Counted from the first letter of the stretch, positions 1-11,093 are shown. The stretch is 64,000 nt of DNA from CAVSMC01 sp963798655 (GCA_963798655.1 CAWCUH010000001.1:62001-126000); one strand, 5' to 3'. The notes: a model not told the origin generated them from the letters alone. Translations and numbers: made by a program.

Positions 1-293
1 GTGACCGGAACGCCGAGCAGCGCGCCGTGATACGCGACGCCCTGCGCATGATTGCCGGCCGACGCCGCGACTACGCCGCGCGAGCGCGCCGACGCCGGCA
101 GCCGCATCAGCGCGTTGCGCGCGCCGCGCTCCTTGAAGCTGCCGGTACGCTGCAGGTAGTCGAGCTTGCAGTAGATGTGCGCGCCGGTCAGCTGCGACAG
201 CGGAATCGACTCGACGCACGGCGAGAGGTAAACGCCGCCTGCGATGCGCTCGCGCGCGGCCTCGACGTCGGCGAGCGTGATCCGGGCGGGCAC
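1..293 (-). CDS. ilvA: Threonine ammonia-lyase, N-terminal part (runs off window)
   Basis: The gene enters from the left edge on the minus strand, and only about the first 97 residues are inside. It shows the PLP-lysine motif GSFKERGARNAL and the following SAGNHAQGVA loop, both characteristic of fold-type II threonine/serine dehydratases, which deaminate threonine to 2-oxobutyrate, the first step to isoleucine. A GTG start at 293 sits one base after the stop of the upstream phosphomannomutase gene, so the two are probably co-transcribed. Whether it is the long biosynthetic form with a regulatory C-terminus or the short catabolic form cannot be decided from this fragment. Confidence 0.85.
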   Translation of the reverse strand, partial: MPARITLADVEAARERIAGGVYLSPCVESIPLSQLTGAHIYCKLDYLQRTGSFKERGARNALMRLPASARSRGVVAASAGNHAQGVAYHGALLGVPV

Positions 294-294
294 G

Positions 295-1668
295 CTAGAA
301 CGGAAGCTTGGCGTCGGGCTTGACGTTCTTCAGCACGCGGCGAAACTCGCCCTTGATCCGCTCGAGCGCCGCGTCGTTGTCGGCCTCGAAGCGCAGCACG
401 ACGACCGGCGTCGTGTTCGACGCCCGTGCGAGGCCGAAGCCGTCCGGATACTCGACGCGCAGCCCGTCGATGCGGATCACGTCCGTCGCGCCCGGAAAGT
501 CGGCCGTCGCGCGGAGCTTCTCCATAAGCTGGTGATGCTCGCCCTCGGCCAGCGGAATGTTGAGCTCGGGTGTGGAAAGCGCGTCGGGGATCGCGTCGAG
601 CACCGCGGATGGATCGTCGTGCTTCGACAGGATCTCGAGCAATCGCGCGCCCGCGTACAGGCCGTCGTCGAAGCCGTACCAGCGCTCGCCGAAGAACGTG
701 TGACCGCTCATCTCGCCGGCGAGCGCCGCGCCCACTTCCTTCATCTTCGACTTGATCAGCGAATGCCCCGTCTTCCACAGCAACGGCTTGCCGCCGTGCT
801 CGCGGATCCACGGAGCGAGATTGCGCGTCGACTTGACGTCGTAGATCACGGTGGCGCCCGGCTGGCGCTCGAGCATGTCGGCGGCGAACAGCATCAACTG
901 ACGGTCGGCGAAGATCACGTGGCCTTCGTTGGTGACGACGCCCAGTCGATCGCCGTCACCGTCGAAGGCGAAACCGAGGTCGAGACGATCGCGCTTGACG
1001 CGCGCGATCAGGTCGACGAGATTCGCCGGCTGCGACGGATCGGGATGGTGGTTCGGAAACGTGCCGTCGACGTCGCAGTACATCTCGACGACGCGGCAGC
1101 CGAGGCGACGATACAGTTCGGGCGCGTAGGCACCCGCGACGCCGTTGCCGCAGTCGACGCCGATCGCGAGCGGCCGCGCGAGCTTCACGTCGCCGCTGAT
1201 GCGCGCGAGATAGGCGTCGGCAATGTCCGCCGTCGCGTAGCGAGCGCTGCCGCTGCGCACGCGGCCCGCGACCAGACGCTCGCGCAATGCCTGGATCTCG
1301 GCACCAGACAGCGTCGTGCCGTCGATCACCATCTTGAGCCCGTTGTAATCGGGCGGGTTATGGCTGCCGGTGACCATCACGCTGCACTGCGTGCCGAGAT
1401 GCTGCGCGGCGAAGTACGACATCGGGGTGGCCACCATGCCGATGTCGACGACGTTCGCACCGGCCGCGCGGATTCCGTCGGACAGCGCGCGCGCGAGATC
1501 GGGACCCGACAGGCGGCCGTCGCGACCGACGACGATCGTGTCGCGGCGCGCTTCGAGCGCGAGCGTGCCGAGCCCCTGGCCGATCGCGCGAACCACGTCC
1601 GGTGTGAGCGTGCGGCCGACGACGCCGCGAATGTCGTACGCCTTGAAGATTTCGGGAGGAAGGTTCAC
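295..1668 (-). CDS. Phosphomannomutase/phosphoglucomutase (AlgC type)
   Basis: About 457 residues from a GTG start, the usual size for AlgC-type alpha-D-phosphohexomutases, which interconvert hexose 6- and 1-phosphates for surface polysaccharide precursors. The phosphoserine loop TGSHNP (Ser near residue 102), the metal loop DGDGDR (about 236-241) and the sugar-binding loop GEMSGH (about 318-323) are all present in order. The frame stays open upstream to 1932, but that would run into the coding end of the neighbouring hydrolase. The GTG at 1668 lies immediately before the conserved start of domain 1 (PPEIFKAYDIRG), so I chose it. Confidence 0.9.
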   Translation of the reverse strand: MNLPPEIFKAYDIRGVVGRTLTPDVVRAIGQGLGTLALEARRDTIVVGRDGRLSGPDLARALSDGIRAAGANVVDIGMVATPMSYFAAQHLGTQCSVMVTGSHNPPDYNGLKMVIDGTTLSGAEIQALRERLVAGRVRSGSARYATADIADAYLARISGDVKLARPLAIGVDCGNGVAGAYAPELYRRLGCRVVEMYCDVDGTFPNHHPDPSQPANLVDLIARVKRDRLDLGFAFDGDGDRLGVVTNEGHVIFADRQLMLFAADMLERQPGATVIYDVKSTRNLAPWIREHGGKPLLWKTGHSLIKSKMKEVGAALAGEMSGHTFFGERWYGFDDGLYAGARLLEILSKHDDPSAVLDAIPDALSTPELNIPLAEGEHHQLMEKLRATADFPGATDVIRIDGLRVEYPDGFGLARASNTTPVVVLRFEADNDAALERIKGEFRRVLKNVKPDAKLPF

Positions 1669-1750
1669 GGGCAGCGCTGACGAGCACGGAGGATGCCGCG
1701 CTCCAATGATAGACCCGACGCCGCCGCGCATGTTCGCGGCCGGTAAATGT

Positions 1751-2848
1751 TCAATGAAAGTCGCCGAAAAATTGCAGCAGCCGCTGGGGCAGCCAGTCGA
1801 TGCGTCCGGGGAACGGGCCGTGGCAAAAACCGACATGGCCGCCGCCGTCGGGCTGTTCGAGATGCACCGATGCGCTGACCGAAGCCGCGTCGGGCAGCGA
1901 CCAGGCGGGAACGAACGGATCGTTCTTCGCATTCAGCACGAGCGTCGGCACCGTGACCTTCGCGAGCCAGCGTTTCGACGACGCGCGGGTCCAGTAGTCG
2001 TCGGCGTCGACGAAGCCGTGCAGCGGCGCGGTGACCGCGGTGTCGAACTCGTGCATCGAGCGCACGGCGCGCACGCGCGCTTCGTCGATCAGGCCCGGGA
2101 AGCGGCGCGCCATTGCGAGGCTTTTCGGCTTCAACGTTTGCAGAAAGTGCAAGGTGTAGATGCGGTTCAATCCTTCGCCGATCGAGCGGCCGGCGGCGGC
2201 AAGATCGAGCGGCGTCGAAATCGCCGCGGCTGCACGCACCGTCGTCTTCGACGAGTTGCCGGCGCGGCCGAGCCAGTTGACGAGCGCACTGCCGCCGAGC
2301 GAGACGCCGACGGCGTAAAGCGGCGCGCCGTCGATCGGCGCTCGCTCGCGCACGGCAGCAAGCATGCCGCCAATCTCTTCGTGATCACCGGAGTGATACG
2401 CGCGCGGTCGCAGATTGAGCTCGCCACCGCAGCCGCGGAAATGCGGCACGACACCGCGCCAGCGATGCTCGGCGAGCGCGCGCATCAGCATGCAAGCGTA
2501 ATGCGAGCGCGACCCGCCCTCCAGACCGTGGAACAGCACGACGAGCGGAGCATGCTCGTCGTCGGCTGCGCCGTCGGCGAGCCAGTCGAAGTCCCAGACG
2601 TCGCCGTCGGGGGTCTCGATGCGCTCGCGTCGATAGCGAATCGGCGGCCGCGGAAGAAAATACGGGTAAATCGTCTGCGCGTGCCCGCCGGCGAGCCACG
2701 GCGGCGCGCGATACAGACCGACCGTTGCGTCGGGCGGGAATCCGACGTCGACGAGGCGCGAAACGATCACGTTGGCTGCACCGTCACCCTTTCGTCTCCG
2801 AATGCTGCGAGACCCTTGCTCGCGGTCGGCGTATTTGCGGGTTTTCAA
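1751..2848 (-). CDS. Alpha/beta hydrolase, YheT family
   Basis: Soluble alpha/beta hydrolase of about 340-365 residues. The N-terminal PPWLAGGHAQTIYP block, the HGLEGG oxyanion segment and the nucleophile elbow GVSLGG (Ser near residue 183 counted from the first ATG) are hallmarks of the YheT/ABHD1-3 family, putative carboxylesterases of unknown physiological substrate. The ATG at 2848 gives a 26-residue basic N-terminal extension unlike the family. A GTG at 2770 is an equally good start. It lies between phosphomannomutase and DAHP synthase on the same strand with short spacers. Confidence 0.85.
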   Translation of the reverse strand: MKTRKYADREQGSRSIRRRKGDGAANVIVSRLVDVGFPPDATVGLYRAPPWLAGGHAQTIYPYFLPRPPIRYRRERIETPDGDVWDFDWLADGAADDEHAPLVVLFHGLEGGSRSHYACMLMRALAEHRWRGVVPHFRGCGGELNLRPRAYHSGDHEEIGGMLAAVRERAPIDGAPLYAVGVSLGGSALVNWLGRAGNSSKTTVRAAAAISTPLDLAAAGRSIGEGLNRIYTLHFLQTLKPKSLAMARRFPGLIDEARVRAVRSMHEFDTAVTAPLHGFVDADDYWTRASSKRWLAKVTVPTLVLNAKNDPFVPAWSLPDAASVSASVHLEQPDGGGHVGFCHGPFPGRIDWLPQRLLQFFGDFH

Positions 2849-2899
2849 TGCAAGCTTCGTGCCCTGGGTGAGCGCGTCGGCAATCCTTTCAATGACGAG

Positions 2900-4021
2900 T
2901 CATTGCGCGCGATGCTCGCGCGCGAGCGCCGCCCGCCGCTCGTACGCTTCGCGCGCGAGCGCGACGTCGGCGAGGAAATGATCGAGCTCGGATAGGAGCA
3001 GCGCCTGCGGCCCGTCGACCAGTGCTTTCGCCGGATCGGGATGGAAGTCGACCAGCACCATGTTGGCGCCCGCGACCACACCCTGCGCGACGCAGTGGAA
3101 CACATCGAGCAGCCCGTCCGGCGCGACAGCGCGGCTGCCGACCGAATGCGACGGGTCGATGCACACGGGCATCCGCGTGAGCCGCTTCACGACAGGAACG
3201 TGCGCGAAGTCAACGAAGTTGCGATGCGGATCGCCCATGTTCGTCTTCATGCCGCGCAGGCAGAAGACGACCTTGCGGTTGCCTTCCGAGGCGAGGTATT
3301 CCGCCGCGTTCAGCGACTCGTCGAGCGTGATTCCGAACCCGCGCTTGATCAGCACCGGGAATTCCTGCTGGCGGCCGACGAGCTTCAGCAGCTCGAAGTT
3401 CTGCGTGTTGCGCGTGCCGATCTGCAGCATCACGCCGGTCGGCCGTCCGGTCCTTGCGAGCGCATCGCGGATCTCGTCGACGTGCGATTCGTGCGTGATC
3501 TCCATCGCGATCACTTTGATGCCGTACTTGCCGGCGAGCTCGAACACGTACGGCAGGCATTTCGCGCCGTAGCCCTGGAACGCATACGGGTTCGTTCGCG
3601 GCTTGTACGCGCCCATCCGCGTGCAGATCTGCCCGCGCGCCGCGAGCGATTTCATCATCGCTTCGACCGACTCGGGCGAATCGACGGCGCACAGGCCGGC
3701 GAACACATTCAGCGTGTCCTGGCCGAAGCGCACGCCGTTGTACTCGAACGACGCCGGCCGCGTGTCGTTCTGCTTGTGCCGCCCGAGCACGCGGTACGCT
3801 TCGGAGACGCGCACGACTTTCTCGACGCAGGGCAGCACCGACATCTGCTCGGTGGTGAACGCGCCGGTGTTGCCGATCAGGTAGACCTCGGTCAGCGTCA
3901 CTTCCGCGCCCACCTCCCGGTGGACGCGGTAGCGGATCCCGGGCAGCCGGTCGAGCTGGCTGGTGAGCGCCTTGAAGTCGCCATCCTCGGGTGCGGCATT
4001 CGGTTCGAGAATCAGGATCAT
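2900..4021 (-). CDS. 3-deoxy-7-phosphoheptulonate synthase (DAHP synthase)
   Basis: About 373 residues. Condenses phosphoenolpyruvate and erythrose 4-phosphate to open the shikimate pathway. The N-terminal 80 residues resemble the ferredoxin-like extension of type I-beta DAHP synthases (AroF/AroA of Bacillus and Thermotoga). The catalytic TIM barrel shows RMGAYKPRTNPYAFQG near 135-150, a CLRGM segment and a CIDPSHSVGSR-type metal/phosphate site. The ATG lies close to a divergent intergenic region. The extension suggests allosteric control, but the effector cannot be read from sequence. Confidence 0.9.
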   Translation of the reverse strand: MILILEPNAAPEDGDFKALTSQLDRLPGIRYRVHREVGAEVTLTEVYLIGNTGAFTTEQMSVLPCVEKVVRVSEAYRVLGRHKQNDTRPASFEYNGVRFGQDTLNVFAGLCAVDSPESVEAMMKSLAARGQICTRMGAYKPRTNPYAFQGYGAKCLPYVFELAGKYGIKVIAMEITHESHVDEIRDALARTGRPTGVMLQIGTRNTQNFELLKLVGRQQEFPVLIKRGFGITLDESLNAAEYLASEGNRKVVFCLRGMKTNMGDPHRNFVDFAHVPVVKRLTRMPVCIDPSHSVGSRAVAPDGLLDVFHCVAQGVVAGANMVLVDFHPDPAKALVDGPQALLLSELDHFLADVALAREAYERRAALAREHRAQ

Positions 4022-4270
4022 CGAGTTTTATCCATCATTTCAAAGGCTTGCAATAGACACCATAGCCGTTGCAGCGATTGTAGCCCGAACCCGCCGAGCG
4101 CTGCCGCGGCGGTTTTCGCAACACTGTCGGTGTTGGCCTCGTGCGGCCGCGTCCCAGCCGTTGCCTCGCGGGTTGACGATGCCTTAGACTCGGTTGCATG
4201 TCCCGGCCCGCCAAGCGAGCCGCGAGGCGAAGGCCCCGGCAAACCGGTTGCAGCTTCCTAGGAGATCCGA

Positions 4271-4543
4271 ATGACCAAGTGGCTCGCTCTCGCGCTCGCA
4301 GGCGCGATCGCCATGGCCGCCACCCCCGCGTTCGCCGCCGAGAACGCGCAGCAGGAGCGCATGAAGACGTGCAATGCGCAGGCCGGCGACAAGAAGGGCG
4401 ACGAGCGCAAGAAGTTCATGAGCGACTGCCTGAAGAAGGAAAAGATGTCGCAGCAGGACAAGATGAAGATGTGCAACACGAAGGCGGGCGAAATGAAAGG
4501 CGACGAGCGCAAGAAGTTCATGAGCGGTTGCCTGAAGGGTTGA
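4271..4543 (+). CDS. PsiF-repeat periplasmic protein, two repeats
   Basis: A 90-residue protein with a cleavable signal peptide ending near AFAAEN, followed by two near-identical PsiF repeats of the form M-C-x4-GDxKGDERKKFMSxCL. PsiF family proteins are small secreted proteins named from a phosphate-starvation-inducible E. coli gene. Their biochemical role is not established. The ribosome binding site AGGAG sits about 7 bases before the ATG. A strong intrinsic terminator follows, and a second PsiF-repeat gene lies 230 bases downstream. The two conserved cysteines per repeat suggest intra-repeat disulfides (inference). Confidence 0.88.
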   Translation: MTKWLALALAGAIAMAATPAFAAENAQQERMKTCNAQAGDKKGDERKKFMSDCLKKEKMSQQDKMKMCNTKAGEMKGDERKKFMSGCLKG

Positions 4544-4605
4544 TGTAGCGCCGACGATCAGAACACGGCCGGGTGACCTCCTGTCCACCCGGTCGTTACT
4601 GACAG

Positions 4606-4638
4606 GGCCGCAACGGGCAACCGTTGCGGCCTTGTTTT
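4606..4638 (+). terminator. Intrinsic terminator between PsiF genes
   Basis: An 11-base-pair perfect stem (GGCCGCAACGG with its complement) closed by a GCAA tetraloop and followed by TTGTTTT. It ends the first PsiF transcript and implies that the second PsiF gene has its own promoter. Confidence 0.9.
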
Positions 4639-4773
4639 ATGCGGCGCGCCCCGGCGAGCGGGCGAGCAGGATGCGAACACCTCATCCGTCCGTCTGACGC
4701 CGGGTTCGTCGTCTTCGGGCGTTTTGGATCGCGTGGCACGAACGCCACAAATCCAAACGCCAAGGAGACAGCC

Positions 4774-5016
4774 ATGTTGAAGACACTTACGATCGTCTGG
4801 CTCGCGACGCTTTTCGCCGCAACCGCCGTTCACGCTGCCGAGCCGGCGCACGGCCCGATCAAGCCCGCAGCGACGGCGACCGACGCAGGCGGCAAGAGCG
4901 GCGCGGTCAGCCAGCAGGACAAGATGCGACTTTGCGCGAAGCAGGCGACCGGCAAGAAGGGCCCGGAGCGCAAGTCGTTCATGAAGACGTGCCTGTCGAA
5001 GAAGGCCGGCGCCTGA
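4774..5016 (+). CDS. PsiF-repeat periplasmic protein, single repeat
   Basis: An 80-residue secreted protein: signal peptide ending around HAAEPA, a short Gly/Ala/Thr linker, then one PsiF repeat (DKMRLCAKQATGKKGPERKS, then FMKTCL). The ATG at 4774 follows a clean AAGGAG ribosome binding site. The frame is open further upstream but lacks a signal sequence there. It is a paralogue of the two-repeat protein just upstream, separated from it by an intrinsic terminator, so the pair looks like a local duplication with separate expression. Function unknown. Confidence 0.85.
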   Translation: MLKTLTIVWLATLFAATAVHAAEPAHGPIKPAATATDAGGKSGAVSQQDKMRLCAKQATGKKGPERKSFMKTCLSKKAGA

Positions 5017-5037
5017 CATCGACGACGCGCGGCATGC

Positions 5038-5058
5038 GCCGCCGGCACGGCCGGCGGC
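5038..5058. terminator. GC hairpin between convergent genes
   Basis: A perfect 9-base-pair stem (GCCGCCGGC, loop ACG, and complement) lies in the 43-base gap between the convergent PsiF and RlmI-like genes. It lacks a U-tract, so termination activity is inferred from position only. Confidence 0.45.
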
Positions 5059-5059
5059 G

Positions 5060-6328
5060 TCACCGCTTGCGCAGCAGCAGCCCCTTCAGGTAGTCGCCTT
5101 CGGGAAAGCCCAGCGTGGCCGGATGGTCGGATGCTGCGCCGAGGCGCGCGATGATCGTCGCGTCGACGCGCGCATCCGCCGCGGCACCCGCGACGATCTT
5201 GCGAAACAGCGTCGCATCGACGCCGCCGGAGCACGAGAACGTCGCGAGCTCGCCGCCGGGGCGCAGCAGCTTCAGCGCCCACAGGTTCACGTCCTTGTAT
5301 GCGCGCGACGCGCGCTCGGCGTGCGCCGCCGTCGGCGCGAATTTGGGCGGGTCGAGCACGATCAGGTCGAACGCAGCGGCCTGGTCGCGCAGCTTGCGCA
5401 GCTCGGCGAACGCGTCGGCGCAGCGCCATTCGGCGCACGCGGCAGCGAGTGCGGGGTTGCGCGCGACGTTCCCCCGCGCAGCGGCGATCGCGTCGCCCGA
5501 GCTGTCGATAGACACGACGCGCGAAGCACCGCCGGCGAGTGCCGACAGCGTGAAGCCGCCGGTGTAGCAGAACACGTTCAGGACGTCGCGTCCGGCGGCG
5601 ATGCCGCGCACGCACGCGCGATTATCGCGCTGGTCCAAGTAGAAGCCCGTCTTCTGCCCGGCGACGATGTCGACGCGGTAAGACAGGCCGTCCTCGACCA
5701 GCACGACGTCGCCGGGTAGCGTTCCGTACTCGACGCCGACGCGCGCGGGCAGGCCTTCGAGTGCGCGAACTTCCGCGTCAGAGCGCTCGTACACGCATCG
5801 GATGCCTGGCAGCGACGCGAGCGCCGCGACGATCGTCCGACGCCAGCGCTCGGCACCGGCCGACGAGAGCTGCACGACGACGACGTCGCCATAGCGGTCG
5901 GCGACGACGCCGGGCAGCCCGTCGGCCTCGGCGTGCACGAGGCGGCAGCCGGTATGCCGTGCGTCGAGCATCGGCCCGCGCGCCGCCGCAGCGCGCAGGA
6001 TGCGCACGGCGATGAAGGCGTCGTCGACGGGCGTGGCCGGATCGAAGGTCCAGACGCGGGCGCAGATCTGCGAGACCGGCGAAAACGCCGCGCTGGCGAG
6101 GCGCTGCCCGTCCGCGTCGACGACGTGCACGGTGTCGCCACTCGCGGGTTCACCGTCGACGCGTGCGACCGCGCCTGAAAAGATCCACGGATGGCGCTGG
6201 CGCAGCGACTTGTCGCGGCCGCGCGCGAGATGCAGCGTCGGCGCCGCGCCCGGCAGCGCAGCGAAGGCGCTCGTCGCATCGGGCGTCGATGCGACGTGCT
6301 TCGTGCGATGTGGCGGCGCGCGCCGCAA
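5060..6328 (-). CDS. Class I SAM-dependent rRNA methyltransferase, RlmI-like
   Basis: About 422 residues with a PUA-like N-terminal RNA-binding segment (RQRHPWIFSGAV) and a Rossmann methyltransferase domain. Family motifs GQKTGFYLDQRDNR, VLNVFCYTGGFT (SAM motif I), VLDPPKFA and FSCSGGV match RlmI, which makes 5-methylcytosine at position 1962 of 23S rRNA in E. coli; the catalytic cysteine is in the FSCSG motif. The only normal start in frame is TTG at 6328, six bases after the stop of the upstream VIT-family gene, so translation is probably coupled. Target position is inferred by homology. Confidence 0.85.
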   Translation of the reverse strand: MRRAPPHRTKHVASTPDATSAFAALPGAAPTLHLARGRDKSLRQRHPWIFSGAVARVDGEPASGDTVHVVDADGQRLASAAFSPVSQICARVWTFDPATPVDDAFIAVRILRAAAARGPMLDARHTGCRLVHAEADGLPGVVADRYGDVVVVQLSSAGAERWRRTIVAALASLPGIRCVYERSDAEVRALEGLPARVGVEYGTLPGDVVLVEDGLSYRVDIVAGQKTGFYLDQRDNRACVRGIAAGRDVLNVFCYTGGFTLSALAGGASRVVSIDSSGDAIAAARGNVARNPALAAACAEWRCADAFAELRKLRDQAAAFDLIVLDPPKFAPTAAHAERASRAYKDVNLWALKLLRPGGELATFSCSGGVDATLFRKIVAGAAADARVDATIIARLGAASDHPATLGFPEGDYLKGLLLRKR

Positions 6329-6334
6329 AGCGCG

Positions 6335-7378
6335 CTAGCCGAGCGAAATGCCGGCGAGCTTGCCGATGCCGAACGTCACGCTGCCGGCGAGCGCGCCGAG
6401 CATCAGCATTCGCGCACCGGAGTAGAGCGCGTTGCGCCCCGTGTACAGCGATAGCACCGCGCCGACGCCGAACAGCGAGACCGCGGTGATCGCGATCGAG
6501 ATCGCGAGCGCGCCCCCTCCGGTGGCGAGCATGAACGGGAGCACCGGCAGCAGCGCACCGGCGGCGAACGACAGGAACGACGAGATCGCGGCGCCCCATG
6601 GCGAGCCGAGCGCGTCCGGATTCAAGCCGAGCTCCTCGCGCGCGAGCGTGTCGAGCGCATGCTCGGGATCGGAGACGAGCTTTTTCGCGACGCGGTCGGC
6701 TTCGCGCTTCGGCAGTCCCTTCGCCGCGTAGATCAGCGCGAGCTCCTGCGCCTCGGCCTCCGGATATTGCGCGAGCTCCTCGCGCTCGAGCCGGATCTGA
6801 TGCTCGAACAGCTCGCGTTGCGAGCGCACCGACACGTATTCGCCCGCGGCCATCGCAAACGCGCCGGCGCACAAGCCGGCCACCCCGGACAGCAGCACGA
6901 CGTGCGGGTCGGCCGATGCGCCGGCAACGCCGAGGATCAGGCTCGCGTTCGAGACGAGACCGTCGTTCATCCCGAACACGGCAGCGCGCATGTTGCCGCC
7001 GCCGGCGAGCTGTCGATGGCGACCCTCGGCACCCGTGCCGGCCGCGACCGGCGCGTGCCCGCGCTCGGCGATCGGCGCGATGCCGTAGATCGCCATGCCA
7101 CGTACCTTCATCGCGGCGAGCACGCTCTTCATCCGCTTCGGCCCGAACCGGCGCACGAGCGCGGCGACCAGCCGCGTGCGCGCATCCGGCGCGAACGGGC
7201 GCGGCGCCGCGAGCCCGCGCGCCGTCATCTGCGCGCGCCAGATTGCCGCCTGCGCCTCGGCCTCGCCGGCGAGGCGTTGGAACAACTCCGCGCGCGGCGT
7301 TCCGGCCTCGGCGTCGGCGCACGCGCGGTACAGAAAGGCGGAGCGCTGTTCCTCCTGCCAGCTTTCGAGCGGATTCAT
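6335..7378 (-). CDS. VIT/CCC1-family transporter with degenerate ferritin-like N-terminus
   Basis: About 347 residues. Residues from about 130 onward form the five-helix VIT1/CCC1 metal-transporter fold: FGMNDGLVSNASLILGVAGA opens the first helix, the cytosolic Glu-rich stretch (LEREELAQYPEAEAQEL) supplies metal ligands, and four further hydrophobic segments follow. The first 60 residues look like a ferritin/rubrerythrin helix pair, as in MbfA-type iron exporters, but I see no ExxH metal motif, so that domain is probably degenerate. Likely role is iron or manganese export. It lies directly upstream of the RlmI-like gene on the same strand. Confidence 0.82.
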   Translation of the reverse strand: MNPLESWQEEQRSAFLYRACADAEAGTPRAELFQRLAGEAEAQAAIWRAQMTARGLAAPRPFAPDARTRLVAALVRRFGPKRMKSVLAAMKVRGMAIYGIAPIAERGHAPVAAGTGAEGRHRQLAGGGNMRAAVFGMNDGLVSNASLILGVAGASADPHVVLLSGVAGLCAGAFAMAAGEYVSVRSQRELFEHQIRLEREELAQYPEAEAQELALIYAAKGLPKREADRVAKKLVSDPEHALDTLAREELGLNPDALGSPWGAAISSFLSFAAGALLPVLPFMLATGGGALAISIAITAVSLFGVGAVLSLYTGRNALYSGARMLMLGALAGSVTFGIGKLAGISLG

Positions 7379-7394
7379 CGGCGTCGTTGCGCGG

Positions 7395-8357
7395 TCAGTC
7401 GGCGGTGGCTTCGTCGATGCGTGCCATGATGTCCGGCGTGAGCCTGTCGACGAAAACGAGTGCCTGCATGTTCTCGTTGACCTGTGCGGGCCGACTCGCG
7501 CCGGTGATCACGCTCGAAACATGCGGATTCTTCAGGCACCACGCGAGCGCGAGCTGCGCAAGCGTGCAACCGACGTCCGATGCGATCGGCACGAGCTTGC
7601 GGACCTTCGCGATCTTCGCCGGATCGGTCAGCCGATCGACCAGCCATTCGTAGCCTTTGACGGTGCCGCGCGAGCCCGGCGGAATGCCGTCGTTGTACTT
7701 GCCGCTCAGCACGCCGGACGCGAGCGGGCTCCACGTCGTCGTGCCGAGGCCGATGTCGCGGTAGAGCGGCTCGTACTCCTTCTCGACGCGCTCGCGCGCG
7801 AGCAGGTTGTACTGCGGCTGCTCGACGACCGGCTTGTGCAGGTGATGGCGCTCGGCGATCTGCCACGCGGCCATGATGTCGGCGGCGCTCCATTCGGACG
7901 TGCCCCAGTACAGTGCCTTGCCGGCGGCGATCATTTCGCTCATTGCGCCGACCGTTTCCTCGATCGGCGTTTCGGGATCGGGGCGGTGGCAGTAGACGAG
8001 GTCCACGTAATCGAGGCCGAAGCGCTGCAGCGACCCGTCGATCGCCTGGCGCAGGTACTTGCGGCTCAGCGTATTGCGCTCGTTCGCGCTGTCGTGCAGC
8101 CCCCAGTAGAACTTCGTCGAGACGATGTACGACGATCGACGCCAGCCGAGCTTCGCGAGCACCGCACCCATGATGCGTTCCGACTCGCCCTTCGCATAGA
8201 CTTCGGCGTTGTCGAAAAAGTTGACGCCGGCATCGTATGCGGCGGCCATGCATTCGCGCGCGAGCGTGTCGCCCAGCTGGTTGCCGTAGGTGACCCAGGA
8301 GCCGAACGACAGCTCGCTGACCTTGAGCCCGGAGCGGCCGAGGCGACGGTAATTCAT
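7395..8357 (-). CDS. Aldo/keto reductase, YghZ/Kv-beta subfamily
   Basis: A 320-residue TIM-barrel NADPH oxidoreductase. The catalytic tetrad is visible: Asp49, Tyr54 (in NAEVYAKGESE), Lys82 (in VSTKFYWG) and His124 (in YCHRPD). The STKFYWG and AEVYA motifs place it with the YghZ/potassium-channel-beta-like subgroup, which reduces aldehydes such as methylglyoxal. The frame is open far upstream, but MNYRRLGRSGLKVSELSFGS is the universal family start, so the ATG at 8357 is used. It is divergently arranged with the S9 peptidase gene across 97 bases. Confidence 0.9.
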   Translation of the reverse strand: MNYRRLGRSGLKVSELSFGSWVTYGNQLGDTLARECMAAAYDAGVNFFDNAEVYAKGESERIMGAVLAKLGWRRSSYIVSTKFYWGLHDSANERNTLSRKYLRQAIDGSLQRFGLDYVDLVYCHRPDPETPIEETVGAMSEMIAAGKALYWGTSEWSAADIMAAWQIAERHHLHKPVVEQPQYNLLARERVEKEYEPLYRDIGLGTTTWSPLASGVLSGKYNDGIPPGSRGTVKGYEWLVDRLTDPAKIAKVRKLVPIASDVGCTLAQLALAWCLKNPHVSSVITGASRPAQVNENMQALVFVDRLTPDIMARIDEATAD

Positions 8358-8454
8358 GCAGGTCGTTTCGCGGGGGAGGCGACGCGCGCGGCGCGGGCAT
8401 CGCTTCGCGCAGGTAGAATCGCCACCGCCATTGTAACCAAATAAGGACGACACG

Positions 8455-10525
<2,071 letters not shown>

Positions 10526-10539
<14 letters not shown>

Positions 10540-10927
10540 GCGGCGGACCGGCAGCCTTTCTTTCCCACGCCTGCTGGCACGTGATGCATCGCCGGGCGGC
10601 CGGATAGGCGAACAGCCGCGCGGGCGCGATCGTCTCGCCGCAGTCGAGGCATTCGCCGTAGCTGCCGTCGCGGATACGCGCAAGCGCCGCATCGACGTCG
10701 GCCAGCTCGCCCAGCGTGTGGCGCACCTGCCCGATGTCGAGCTCGGCGAGCGCGTCGGCCACCGCCCAGTCGTCGGTTTCGCCGATGCGGTTCGCGAGCC
10801 CGACGACGCGGTCGTCGCCGCTGCCCTGCATCTGCGCCTTCGCCTCCTCGCGTAGCGCGTCGCGTCGCGCATCGAGCGCCGTCTTGAGGCGGGCTAGATC
10901 GGCAGAGGACAACTGGGGCTTCGGCAT
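10526..10927 (-). CDS. DksA/TraR-type C4 zinc-finger protein
   Basis: A 133-residue protein with an N-terminal helical hairpin and a C-terminal four-cysteine zinc finger (CLDCGETI, then RCITCQ). DksA-family proteins insert a coiled coil into the RNA polymerase secondary channel and work with ppGpp. This one is shorter than canonical DksA, and the tip has no clear paired Asp residues, so it may be a TraR/YbiI-like variant with different activity. The ATG at 10927 is preceded by GAGG. The frame continues upstream without family similarity. Confidence 0.85.
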
Positions 10928-11093
10928 GTGCGATACCTCATCGTTGCGGGCGGGCAGATGAAAGCTCGGACGACACCGGACACTGCGCGGCACGCGGTGC
11001 TCCGAGCGCGCCGGTTCGGGTGCTCGTCCCCGCATTATCGCGGCAAACGCCGGCGGCGCGCGCGCCAGCGGGCCGGCCGGCGTCGCGCCGGGG

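Noticed and set aside
244..2995. Long plus-strand open frames opposite phosphomannomutase and YheT
   Set aside because: They are Arg-rich antisense shadows with no domain, and the minus-strand genes carry all the conserved motifs.
4018..4242. Short minus-strand open frame between DAHP synthase and PsiF genes
   Set aside because: No start signal, no conserved motif; the region is better explained as a divergent intergenic region.
4237..4252. Sigma-54-like CGGCAAA-N4-TTGCA before the first PsiF gene
   Set aside because: The -24/-12 spacing fits, but transcription would start near 4263, inside or after the ribosome binding site, and the first base is C rather than T.
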